A stretch of DNA of 8,245 nucleotides from DASTRU01 sp035761045 (GTDB lineage Bacteria; Pseudomonadota; Gammaproteobacteria; Burkholderiales; Burkholderiaceae_E): positions 1-8,245 of the forward strand of contig DASTRU010000009.1 in the NCBI GenBank assembly GCA_035761045.1. The letters run 5' to 3'. The translations under genes were made by a program, and so were the position numbers. Shown piece by piece: positions 1 through 6,302 of this stretch. A model generated the notes under the pieces. That model searched no databases. It was not told where the DNA came from and saw nothing but the letters and a program-made list of their open reading frames with translations. Numbering within the stretch: position 1 is the first letter of the stretch; each line of letters begins with the position of its first letter.

Positions 1-60
1 GAACGCGGATCGCGGGACCGGACAGACGACGACACGACCAGGATCAGCCAGGAGAGCGAC

Positions 61-2124
61 ATGGGCGAGATGACCGAGGGCGGGCATCTGAACGCAGGCA
101 TCGACCTGAGCCAGTTCTATCAGGTGTTCTTCGAGGAGGCGGGCGAGAACCTCGAGAACATGGAGCAGCTGCTCCTGGATCTCGACATCGAGTCGGCCGA
201 CGACGAGGAGCTGAACGCGATCTTCCGCTGCGCGCACTCGATCAAGGGTGGCGCGGCGACGTTTGGCTTCGAGGATGTCGCGGAGCTAACTCATAAGATG
301 GAGACGCTGCTCGATAAATTGCGGCGTCATGAGCTTTCGGTCACGACCGACATGGTCGATGTGCTGTTGGCCGCCGGCGATATGTTGAAGGCCTTGCTGG
401 GCCGGCATCAAACGGGCGATGGTGACGCCGTGGATGCAAGTTCATTGGTGGCGCGCATCGCCGCGTTGGCCGAAGGCGCGCCAGCGCGCGAGCCATCGAA
501 GAAGCGCAACCGCCGCAAGAGCGATCCATCGATTAAGTCGGATGTAAAGAAAGCGATGGGCGATCGCATTCTTACGCTGACCGTGGGCCCGCTTGAAAAA
601 CCCGAGGTCGCCGATCACCTGGCCGAGTTGTTCAACGAAATTCCGGGCTTAGGAAAAATCGAGCCGACCGATGGTGGCCAAGCCGACGCGCAAGGCATGC
701 GTCGCTTTCGGGTGACAACAACGTCCACCGAAGAAGAACTGTTGGATCTCTTTGGCTTTCACGTCGCGCGCGAGCAAGTGCGCTTCGAGGCCGAGGCGCT
801 TGCGATCGTGGAAGGCGCCGACGTGGTTGAAGAAGATGACGACGACGCCGATTTCGGGTTCTTCGACAACGCGCCACCGCCGCCCGTCGCCGCGACCAAG
901 CCGCAACATGAAAAGACCGCGAGCGCGCCTAAGGCCGCCGCCGCGGGAGCGCCCGAATCCACCACCTTGCGCGTGTCGGTGGAAAAGGTTGACCAGCTCA
1001 TCAACTTAGTCGGTGAACTCGTGATCACGCAGGCCATGCTCGCGCAAACATCGCGCGGCCTTGACCCCGTGCGTTATCAAAGCATGGCGTCGGGCTTGGC
1101 CGACTTGGAGCGCAACACGCGTTCGTTGCAAGAGTCGGTGATGTCGATTCGCATGATTCCGATGGCGGTCGTCTTCAATCGCTTTCCGCGCATGTTGCGC
1201 GACTTGGCGCAACGCCTGGGCAAGCAAGTTGAACTGCAAACGATTGGTGAAGCGACCGAACTGGATAAAGGCCTGGTAGAAAAAATCACCGATCCGCTGA
1301 CGCATTTAGTGCGCAACTCGGTGGACCACGGCATCGAGCCGCCCGATAAGCGCATCGCCGCGGGTAAGTCCGCGCATGGAACGATCACCTTGGCCGCCGC
1401 GCATCAAGGCGGATCGATCTTGATTGAAGTGCGCGACGACGGACGTGGCCTTAACCGCGAAAAAATTCTTTCCAAGGCGCGCGAGCGCGGCTTACCCGTG
1501 CGCGACGGCATGAGCGACGGCGAAGTGTGGCAGTTGATTTTCGAGCCGGGCTTTTCCACCGCCGACGAAGTCACCGACGTGTCCGGTCGCGGCGTGGGCA
1601 TGGATGTCGTCAAACGCAACATCGCGTCCCTGGGCGGCAGTGTCGAAATCGAATCGCGCGAGGGGCAAGGCATGCGCGTGGCGGTGCGCTTGCCGCTCAC
1701 GCTGGCCATCATGGACGGCATGTCGGTGCGCGTGGGTGGCGAGATTTACATCCTGCCGTTGGCCTCGGTCGTCGAGTCTTTCCAACTTGGCAAGGACGAC
1801 ATTCGCACCGTGCATAACAGTGATCGCGTGGTCGAGGTGCGTGGCGAATACCTGCCGGTGTCCGCGCTCGATGAGTTGTTCGATATCCCGCGCGGTCGCG
1901 ACGCGCGCGATGCGTCCAACGCCATCATGGTCGTGGTGGAAACCGAAGGCGCTCGCGTGGCGTTGTTGGTGGACGAACTCGTGGGGCAACAGCAAATCGT
2001 GGTGAAGAACCTGGAAGCCAATTACCGCAAGGTACGTGGCGTATCGGGCGCGACGATTCTTGGCGATGGACGCGTCGCGCTCATCGTCGATGTCGGTGCG
2101 GTGGTGAAACGCACGCGCCACTAA
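61..2124 (+). CDS. cheA: Chemotaxis histidine kinase CheA
   Basis: This cytoplasmic kinase autophosphorylates under receptor/CheW control and hands phosphate to CheY and CheB. All five CheA domains are visible in 687 residues (E. coli CheA has 654). P1/HPt lies at about 18-118, with phosphoacceptor His59 in the AHSIKGGA motif. A P2 CheY-binding domain lies at about 168-246. An acidic then proline-rich linker follows (about 253-298). The P3 dimerisation helices start near 299. The P4 ATPase has an N-box (HLVRNSVDHG, 415-424, Asn419), G1 (DDGRG, 459-463), F-box (IFEPGFST, 493-500) and G2 (GRGVGMDVV, 509-517). A CheW-like P5 spans about 545-684. Every catalytic motif is intact. The ATG at 61 is chosen because AGGAG starts at 50 with good spacing; the frame stays open upstream to the window edge, but with no other good start. 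The first ~60 codons use almost only G/C-ending codons, unlike the rest of the gene. Confidence 0.97.
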   Translation: MGEMTEGGHLNAGIDLSQFYQVFFEEAGENLENMEQLLLDLDIESADDEELNAIFRCAHSIKGGAATFGFEDVAELTHKMETLLDKLRRHELSVTTDMVDVLLAAGDMLKALLGRHQTGDGDAVDASSLVARIAALAEGAPAREPSKKRNRRKSDPSIKSDVKKAMGDRILTLTVGPLEKPEVADHLAELFNEIPGLGKIEPTDGGQADAQGMRRFRVTTTSTEEELLDLFGFHVAREQVRFEAEALAIVEGADVVEEDDDDADFGFFDNAPPPPVAATKPQHEKTASAPKAAAAGAPESTTLRVSVEKVDQLINLVGELVITQAMLAQTSRGLDPVRYQSMASGLADLERNTRSLQESVMSIRMIPMAVVFNRFPRMLRDLAQRLGKQVELQTIGEATELDKGLVEKITDPLTHLVRNSVDHGIEPPDKRIAAGKSAHGTITLAAAHQGGSILIEVRDDGRGLNREKILSKARERGLPVRDGMSDGEVWQLIFEPGFSTADEVTDVSGRGVGMDVVKRNIASLGGSVEIESREGQGMRVAVRLPLTLAIMDGMSVRVGGEIYILPLASVVESFQLGKDDIRTVHNSDRVVEVRGEYLPVSALDELFDIPRGRDARDASNAIMVVVETEGARVALLVDELVGQQQIVVKNLEANYRKVRGVSGATILGDGRVALIVDVGAVVKRTRH

Positions 2125-2170
2125 GGCGCGTCGTGGGTCGTTGATAACTAAAAAACTTTCCTCCAGATCA

Positions 2171-2175
2171 AGAGG
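2171..2175 (+). promoter_or_regulatory. Shine-Dalgarno site that fixes the aer start
   Basis: AGAGG sits 7 nt before the ATG at 2183. It favours that start over the upstream in-frame TTG at 2141, which would add 14 residues unlike the usual Aer N-terminus. Confidence 0.7.
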
Positions 2176-2182
2176 TTTCTTT

Positions 2183-3742
2183 ATGCGCATGAACTTACCC
2201 GTCACGGGACGCGAGTACGACTACGACGCGAACGAGATGCTCGTGTCGGCCACCGACTTGAAAGGCCGGTTAACGTATTGCAACCCCGCATTCATCGCGG
2301 TGAGCGGCTTTACCAAGGACGAGTTGATCGGTAAGGCCCACAACATCGTGCGCCATCCGGACATGCCGCCCGAGGCGTTCAAGGACTTATGGGACACCAT
2401 TCAAGCCGGGTTGCCATGGACGGCCTTGGTGAAGAACCGCCGCAAGAACGGCGACCATTACTGGGTCAAGGCCAACGCCACGCCGATGGTGGAAAACGGT
2501 CAGCCCGTGGGCTATGTGTCGGTGCGCGTCAAGCCTTCGCGTCAGGAGGTCGAGCAAACCGAGCGGCTGTATCAAGGGCTGCGCGAAGGCACGATCACCA
2601 ACGTCAGGATTCATCGTGGTCGCGTGGAATACACCGGTTGGCGTGGCGCGCTTCAACGGGCAAGCCGTTTAAGCGTGGGTGGCCGCATCGTCGCGGGCTT
2701 GGTCGGGCTCAACATCGCCGTCGTGCTCGCGATGTTGATCGCCGGCGGCACCGCGCAGCTCTCGGCTTCGTGGCTCACCCTGGTGACGTCGTTCGTATTG
2801 AGCGGAGTGCTTGGCGCGTGGCTGGTTCGCACCATCGCTGCGCCACTGCGTTCAGCCGTTGGCTTCGCTAACTTGATGGCGGCGGGCGACTTAGGCAGTC
2901 GCTTTGATTCCGACCGCACCGATGAGATTGGCGACGTCGTGCGCGCGCTTAATCAAACCAATGTGAACTTGCTTGCCGTGGTGCTCGACGTGCGCCGCCA
3001 AGTCGATGCGATGCAAACCGCGACGAGCGAAATCGCCACCGGCAATATGGATCTTTCAAGCCGCACCGAGGAACAAGCCTCGTCGCTGCAAGAGACCGCG
3101 TCGTCGATGGAGCAGTTGTCGTCCACGGTACGCAACAACGCCGACGCCGCGCGCCAAGCCAATCAACTCGCCGCTGGCGCGAGCGAGGTCGCGGAAAAAG
3201 GCGGCAGCGTGGTGGGCCGCGTGGTGGGCACGATGGGCGAGATCAGCCACGCGAGCAAGAAGATCGCCGAGATCATCGGCGTGATCGATGGCATCGCGTT
3301 CCAAACCAACATCCTTGCGCTAAACGCGGCGGTGGAAGCCGCGCGCGCCGGAGAACAAGGCCGAGGCTTCGCGGTGGTGGCGGGCGAGGTGCGCAGCCTC
3401 GCGCAACGCAGCGCCGAAGCGGCCAAGGAAATCAAAAACTTAATTGGCGAGAGCGTGGGCAAGGTCGAAGCCGGTTCGCAACTGGTGGGCGAGGCCGGAC
3501 AGGTTATGGATGAAATCGTCGCGAGCGTGAAGCGCGTTACGGATTTGATCGGTGAAATCACGAGTTCGACATTGGAACAAACGTCGGGCATCGAGCAGGT
3601 GAATCAAGCCGTCACGCAGCTTGATCAAACCACGCAGCAAAACGCGGCATTGGTGGAGCAAAGCGCGGCCGCCGCTCAAAGCTTGAAGGAACAAGCTGGA
3701 GTATTGAGCGAGTCCATCTCAATCTTCCGTCTCAAACAATAA
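2183..3742 (+). CDS. aer: Aer-type PAS chemoreceptor (aerotaxis/energy taxis)
   Basis: Inner-membrane receptor of 519 residues whose N-terminal cytoplasmic PAS domain should bind FAD and report redox state to CheA through CheW. The start MRMNLPVTGREY is typical of Aer. With this start the PAS residues fall at the E. coli Aer positions known to matter for FAD binding or function: Asn34, Arg57, His58, Asp60, Phe66 and Asn85, within IVRHPDMP and KNRRKNGDHYW. A paired hydrophobic hairpin follows (about 169-187 and 197-215), then a HAMP-like segment and the MCP signalling coiled coil, with the canonical tip at about 369-396. The C-terminus (ISIFRLKQ) has no CheR-binding pentapeptide, as in E. coli Aer. 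The TEEQASSLQETASS segment still resembles an MCP methylation helix. The gene starts 58 nt after cheA with no terminator between, so co-transcription is likely. The exact ligand is inferred from the family. Confidence 0.93.
   Translation: MRMNLPVTGREYDYDANEMLVSATDLKGRLTYCNPAFIAVSGFTKDELIGKAHNIVRHPDMPPEAFKDLWDTIQAGLPWTALVKNRRKNGDHYWVKANATPMVENGQPVGYVSVRVKPSRQEVEQTERLYQGLREGTITNVRIHRGRVEYTGWRGALQRASRLSVGGRIVAGLVGLNIAVVLAMLIAGGTAQLSASWLTLVTSFVLSGVLGAWLVRTIAAPLRSAVGFANLMAAGDLGSRFDSDRTDEIGDVVRALNQTNVNLLAVVLDVRRQVDAMQTATSEIATGNMDLSSRTEEQASSLQETASSMEQLSSTVRNNADAARQANQLAAGASEVAEKGGSVVGRVVGTMGEISHASKKIAEIIGVIDGIAFQTNILALNAAVEAARAGEQGRGFAVVAGEVRSLAQRSAEAAKEIKNLIGESVGKVEAGSQLVGEAGQVMDEIVASVKRVTDLIGEITSSTLEQTSGIEQVNQAVTQLDQTTQQNAALVEQSAAAAQSLKEQAGVLSESISIFRLKQ
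3056..3700 (+). repeat. Receptor signalling-domain repeat, copy 1 (in aer)
   Basis: This coding block aligns without gaps to the MCP-A copy at an offset of 1596 nt. It is the most diverged of the three copies but still shares runs of identical DNA, such as about 38 nt from 3398. It is a domain-level paralogous repeat, not a mobile element. Confidence 0.8.
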
Positions 3743-3787
3743 AAGCAATAACAACAATTCGTCCATAACCAATTAAAGGATTCCTCC

Positions 3788-5542
3788 ATGTCACTACTTA
3801 CCAATTTAAAAATCGGTCCCAGGCTCGTGCTTGGTTTTTTAATCGTCATGACGCTGATGGCGATTCCATTAGCCGCAAGCGTATTAGGACTAAGAAATCT
3901 CGATGATCAATTGCGGCTAATTCGCAACGATCGCTACGCGAAGATTCATTTAGTCAACGAAGCGGCCGACCACATCAATCTTCAAGCGCGCTCCACGCGT
4001 AATGCATTGCTCATGGACGCGGTGGCCGATCGAAACGCGCAACTTGAGATAGTCGATAAAACCCACAGCCAGTTGCAAGAGGTTTACGCAAAGATCGAAC
4101 AACTCGTTAAAACCGACGAAGGCAAGCGCATGTATGCCGCGTTGCAGGAAAAACGTGCGCCGTATATCCGCGAGCTTGAAGCGTTCATGACAACGGTACG
4201 CGCGGGTGATCTCGCGGCGGCGAAAAAGCAATTGCTCGATAAGGTGCGCCCATTGCAGCTCGAGTACATGAAGGCGCTCGACGCATTTACCGAGCATGAA
4301 GAAAAGTTGATGGACAGTACCGTTACCGATGCCGATGCGTTGGTCTTTAGAACGATGGGCATCGCGGCGGGTGCGTTGGCGCTCGCGCTTGTCGTGGCTG
4401 GCCTTATCGCATGGGGCACGACGCACTCGGTCACGTCGCCCGTGAATCACGCGCTCGACATGGTCAATCGCGTCGCCAATGGTGATCTCACCGGCAACCT
4501 TAATAGCGACAAACGCGATGAACTCGGCGACTTAACGCGCGGCTTGGGCCGTATGACCGAATCGTTGCGCCGTTTGATCGACGAAGTGCGTAATGGCGTG
4601 GAGGCGGTGTCGGGCGCGTCTAATGAAATCGCGGTCGGCAATATGGACTTATCGAGCCGTACCGAGCAACAAGCCTCGTCGTTGCAAGAGACCGCGTCGT
4701 CGATGGAACAGTTGTCGTCCACGGTGAAGAACAACGCCGACACCGCGCGTCAAGCCAATCAATTGGCCGCTAGCGCGAGCCAAGTGGCCGAGAAGGGCGG
4801 CAGCGTGGTGGACCAAGTGGTCAACACCATGGGCGAGATTAGTGGCGCGAGCAAGAAGATCGCCGAGATTATCGGCGTGATCGACGGCATCGCGTTTCAA
4901 ACCAACATTCTCGCGTTGAACGCGGCCGTTGAAGCCGCGCGTGCCGGAGAACAAGGCCGGGGCTTCGCGGTGGTGGCGGGTGAAGTGCGCAACCTCGCGC
5001 AACGCAGCGCCGAAGCGGCCAAGGAAATCAAGAGCTTGATTAGCGAAAGCGTGGGCCGCGTGGAAACAGGTTCGCAACTCGTTGGCGAAGCCGGGCAGGT
5101 GATGACGGAGATCGTCACGAGCGTGCGCAGAGTCACCGACTTGATTGGCGAGATCACGAGCGCGACGCTTGAGCAAAGCTCGGGCATCGAGCAAGTCAAC
5201 CAAGCGGTCACGCAGTTGGATCAAACCACGCAGCAAAACGCGGCGTTGGTGGAGCAAAGCGCTGCGGCCGCGCAAAGCCTAAAGGATCAAGCGGCCGCGT
5301 TGAATCAAGCGATTAGTCAGTTCCGCGTCGATGGCGCAACGCGCGTGGCGATGGTGTCGGCCGAGCCGGCGGCCTCGTTGGCTCGAGCACCACGTCCGGC
5401 CGCGATGCCGCGCGTGGCCGCGAAGAAACCTCTGCCAAAGGTGGGCGCGGTCAAACGGCCCGCGCTCGCGTCCTCCACGACAACCGCCGCGACCACGAGC
5501 TCGAAAAGCGAATCCGCCTCCACCGATTGGGAAGAGTTCTAA
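3788..5542 (+). CDS. Methyl-accepting chemotaxis protein with CheR-tethering tail (MCP-A)
   Basis: Inner-membrane chemoreceptor of 584 residues with Tsr/Tar topology. TM1 lies at about 13-34. A roughly 155-residue, mostly helical periplasmic sensor follows, probably of the four-helix-bundle type, then TM2 (about 190-211), HAMP (about 212-265) and the signalling coiled coil. The hairpin tip at 366-393 (DGIAFQTNILALNAAVEAAR) is the canonical CheW/CheA contact region. TEQQASSLQETASSMEQL around 292 matches the MCP methylation helix. After residue 514 comes a flexible Ala/Pro/Lys/Ser-rich tail of about 70 residues ending in DWEEF (580-584), a variant of the NWETF pentapeptide that docks CheR/CheB. 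AAGGA at 3776-3780 lies 7 nt before the ATG. It aligns with MCP-B without gaps to residue 514. The ligand cannot be told from the sequence. Confidence 0.95.
   Translation: MSLLTNLKIGPRLVLGFLIVMTLMAIPLAASVLGLRNLDDQLRLIRNDRYAKIHLVNEAADHINLQARSTRNALLMDAVADRNAQLEIVDKTHSQLQEVYAKIEQLVKTDEGKRMYAALQEKRAPYIRELEAFMTTVRAGDLAAAKKQLLDKVRPLQLEYMKALDAFTEHEEKLMDSTVTDADALVFRTMGIAAGALALALVVAGLIAWGTTHSVTSPVNHALDMVNRVANGDLTGNLNSDKRDELGDLTRGLGRMTESLRRLIDEVRNGVEAVSGASNEIAVGNMDLSSRTEQQASSLQETASSMEQLSSTVKNNADTARQANQLAASASQVAEKGGSVVDQVVNTMGEISGASKKIAEIIGVIDGIAFQTNILALNAAVEAARAGEQGRGFAVVAGEVRNLAQRSAEAAKEIKSLISESVGRVETGSQLVGEAGQVMTEIVTSVRRVTDLIGEITSATLEQSSGIEQVNQAVTQLDQTTQQNAALVEQSAAAAQSLKDQAAALNQAISQFRVDGATRVAMVSAEPAASLARAPRPAAMPRVAAKKPLPKVGAVKRPALASSTTTAATTSSKSESASTDWEEF
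4652..5330 (+). repeat. Receptor signalling-domain repeat, copy 2 (in MCP-A)
   Basis: Aligns without gaps to the MCP-B copy at an offset of 2515 nt. Bases 4994-5055 are identical to 7509-7570 (62 nt) including third codon positions, far more alike than the upstream sensor regions of the two genes. Confidence 0.85.
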
Positions 5543-5553
5543 ATCGCGCCGCA

Positions 5554-5558
5554 AAGGA
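5554..5558 (+). promoter_or_regulatory. Shine-Dalgarno site that fixes the cheW1 start
   Basis: AAGGA lies 7 nt before the ATG at 5566. This favours that ATG over an in-frame GTG at 5527, which would overlap the end of MCP-A and has no comparable site. Confidence 0.75.
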
Positions 5559-5565
5559 CATCCTC

Positions 5566-6111
5566 ATGGAAACGATAGACACCACGCTTCAACAACCCAT
5601 GGCACCGGCCGCCGCGCCGGTCGATAACGCTCAGCCGCCCGCGACATCTTCCGTATCGGCGCCCTTGCCGCGTGAATACCTCACGTTCCGACTCGGCAGC
5701 GAGGAGTACGGCATCGATATCTTGAAGACGCAAGAAATTCGCGGCTACGAACAACCCACGCGCATCGCCAACGCGCCGGCATTCATCAAAGGTGTGATCA
5801 ATTTGCGCGGAACGATCGTGCCGATTGTCGATATGCGCCTTAAGTTCGGTTGCGAGAATGCCGAATACAACAGCTTCACGGTGGTCATCATCCTTAACGT
5901 CGCGCAGCGCGTCGTGGGCATGGTGGTCGATTCGGTATCGGACGTGATGGAGTTAACGGCGGACCAAATTCGTCCCGCGCCGGAGTTGTCGTCGAGCGCG
6001 GTGGATTCGGGCTACATCCTGGGGCTTGGGTCCGTGGGCGAACGCATGTTGATTCTTGTCGATATCGAAGCGCTGATGTCCGATTCCTCGATGGGATTGA
6101 TCTCCGCGTAA
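5566..6111 (+). CDS. cheW: Chemotaxis adaptor CheW, first copy
   Basis: Cytoplasmic scaffold protein of 181 residues that couples receptor tips to the CheA P5 domain. An Ala/Pro-rich N-terminal extension of about 35 residues precedes a complete CheW fold starting at REYLTFRLG (Arg36). The core includes QEIRGYEQPTRIANAP, the signature GVINLRGTIVPIVDMRLKFG (76-95; NLRG at 79-82), and the C-terminal strand GERMLILVDIEALM. It begins 23 nt after MCP-A, so it is probably translated from the same message. It is the last gene before the terminator at 6215-6263. From Arg36 to Val121 it differs from cheW2 at only 5 of 86 positions; the N-terminal extensions are unrelated. Both genes carry the same symbol because nothing visible gives them different roles. 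Confidence 0.96.
   Translation: METIDTTLQQPMAPAAAPVDNAQPPATSSVSAPLPREYLTFRLGSEEYGIDILKTQEIRGYEQPTRIANAPAFIKGVINLRGTIVPIVDMRLKFGCENAEYNSFTVVIILNVAQRVVGMVVDSVSDVMELTADQIRPAPELSSSAVDSGYILGLGSVGERMLILVDIEALMSDSSMGLISA
5671..5928 (+). repeat. cheW core repeat, copy 1
   Basis: Codes for 86 residues matching 7987-8244 at 81 positions. The DNA differs mainly at third codon positions. The upstream N-terminal extensions do not match. It marks one half of the duplicated MCP-cheW unit. Confidence 0.85.
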
Positions 6112-6162
6112 GACGTTTATTTGTTAGGCATCAAACAACAACGCTCCTCCAAAAGGGTAGGT

Positions 6163-6176
6163 GACACGCACGTGTC
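6163..6176. repeat. 14-bp inverted repeat (palindrome) in the cheW1/MCP-B spacer
   Basis: GACACG-CA-CGTGTC is a perfect 6-bp inverted repeat with a 2-nt centre. The spacing suits a dimeric DNA-binding protein better than an RNA hairpin. No regulator can be named from the sequence. Confidence 0.5.
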
Positions 6177-6192
6177 GAGACGATCGAGACGT
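6175..6192. repeat. 9-nt tandem direct repeat
   Basis: TCGAGACGA is followed directly by TCGAGACGT: two copies differing at the last base, sharing two bases with the end of the preceding palindrome. This may be part of a regulatory site or chance; function unknown. Confidence 0.45.
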
Positions 6193-6203
6193 ACGCGAAA
6201 ACC

Positions 6204-6230
6204 GAAATGAAACGACTTGGTGGCCGATTT
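6204..6230 (+). promoter_or_regulatory. Weak candidate sigma-28 (FliA) promoter for MCP-B
   Basis: GAAA at 6204-6207 is followed, after exactly 15 nt, by GCCGATTT at 6223-6230. The flagellar sigma-28 consensus is TAAA-N15-GCCGATAA, so the -10 matches 6 of 8 bases and the core -35 matches 3 of 4. Chemotaxis receptors are commonly sigma-28 dependent. The implied transcription start, near 6237, would leave a leader of about 65 nt. The match is imperfect and was found by eye, so this is a candidate only. Confidence 0.25.
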
Positions 6231-6263
6231 AGGCCTAAGCCGCGATCACCACCAAGTTTTTTT
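6215..6263 (+). terminator. Rho-independent terminator after cheW1
   Basis: ACTTGGTGG (6215-6223) pairs perfectly with CCACCAAGT (6249-6257), and the right arm runs straight into seven T residues (6257-6263). The 25-nt loop can form a small inner hairpin (GGC at 6232-6234 with GCC at 6239-6241). It lies 103 nt beyond the cheW1 stop and 39 nt before the MCP-B start, and should end or attenuate the cheA-aer-MCP-A-cheW1 message. The long loop is the one weak point. Confidence 0.75.
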
Positions 6264-6267
6264 ACCC

Positions 6268-6282
6268 CGAGGCATGACCTCG
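6268..6282 (+). other. Small hairpin just upstream of the MCP-B ribosome binding site
   Basis: CGAGG-CATGA-CCTCG is a perfect 5-bp stem with a 5-nt loop. It starts 4 nt after the terminator's T-run and ends 6 nt before the AGGGAG ribosome binding site (6289-6294). It does not bury that site. It might shield the 5' end of the leader or be chance. Confidence 0.4.
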
Positions 6283-6302
6283 ACCATTAGGGAGCCATTT
6301 AG

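Noticed and set aside
1..60. End of an upstream gene before cheA
   Set aside because: No frame shows a recognisable protein end, and the frame in phase with cheA has no stop or better start. Only the ribosome binding site can be supported.
2141..2182. TTG start giving aer a 14-residue N-terminal extension
   Set aside because: The ATG at 2183 has AGAGG at the right distance, begins with the typical Aer N-terminus, and puts the key PAS residues at the standard numbers.
1492..2205. 237-codon open frame on the minus strand under the end of cheA
   Set aside because: It is antisense to the ATPase/P5 part of an intact cheA, its product is rich in His and Arg as expected from reading GC-rich codons backwards, and it shows no recognisable domain.
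4649..5275. Minus-strand open frame of 208 codons, with a look-alike of 207 codons at 7167-7790
   Set aside because: The two antisense frames resemble each other only because the sense-strand receptor domains are near copies. The product is Arg/His/Leu-rich with no domain, and the sense genes are intact.
5527..5565. GTG start for cheW1 overlapping the end of MCP-A
   Set aside because: AAGGA precedes the ATG at 5566 with ideal spacing. The upstream extension is the out-of-frame reading of the MCP-A tail end.
6121..6138. TTGTT/AACAA inverted repeat just after cheW1
   Set aside because: Five AT-rich pairs with an 8-nt loop and no T-run would be unstable. The strong terminator lies further on.
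6150..6260. Possible riboswitch (such as a cyclic-di-GMP type) in the spacer before MCP-B
   Set aside because: The spacer has hairpins and a terminator, but I could not find the conserved core of the cyclic-di-GMP riboswitch or of another class I know. A covariance-model search would settle it.
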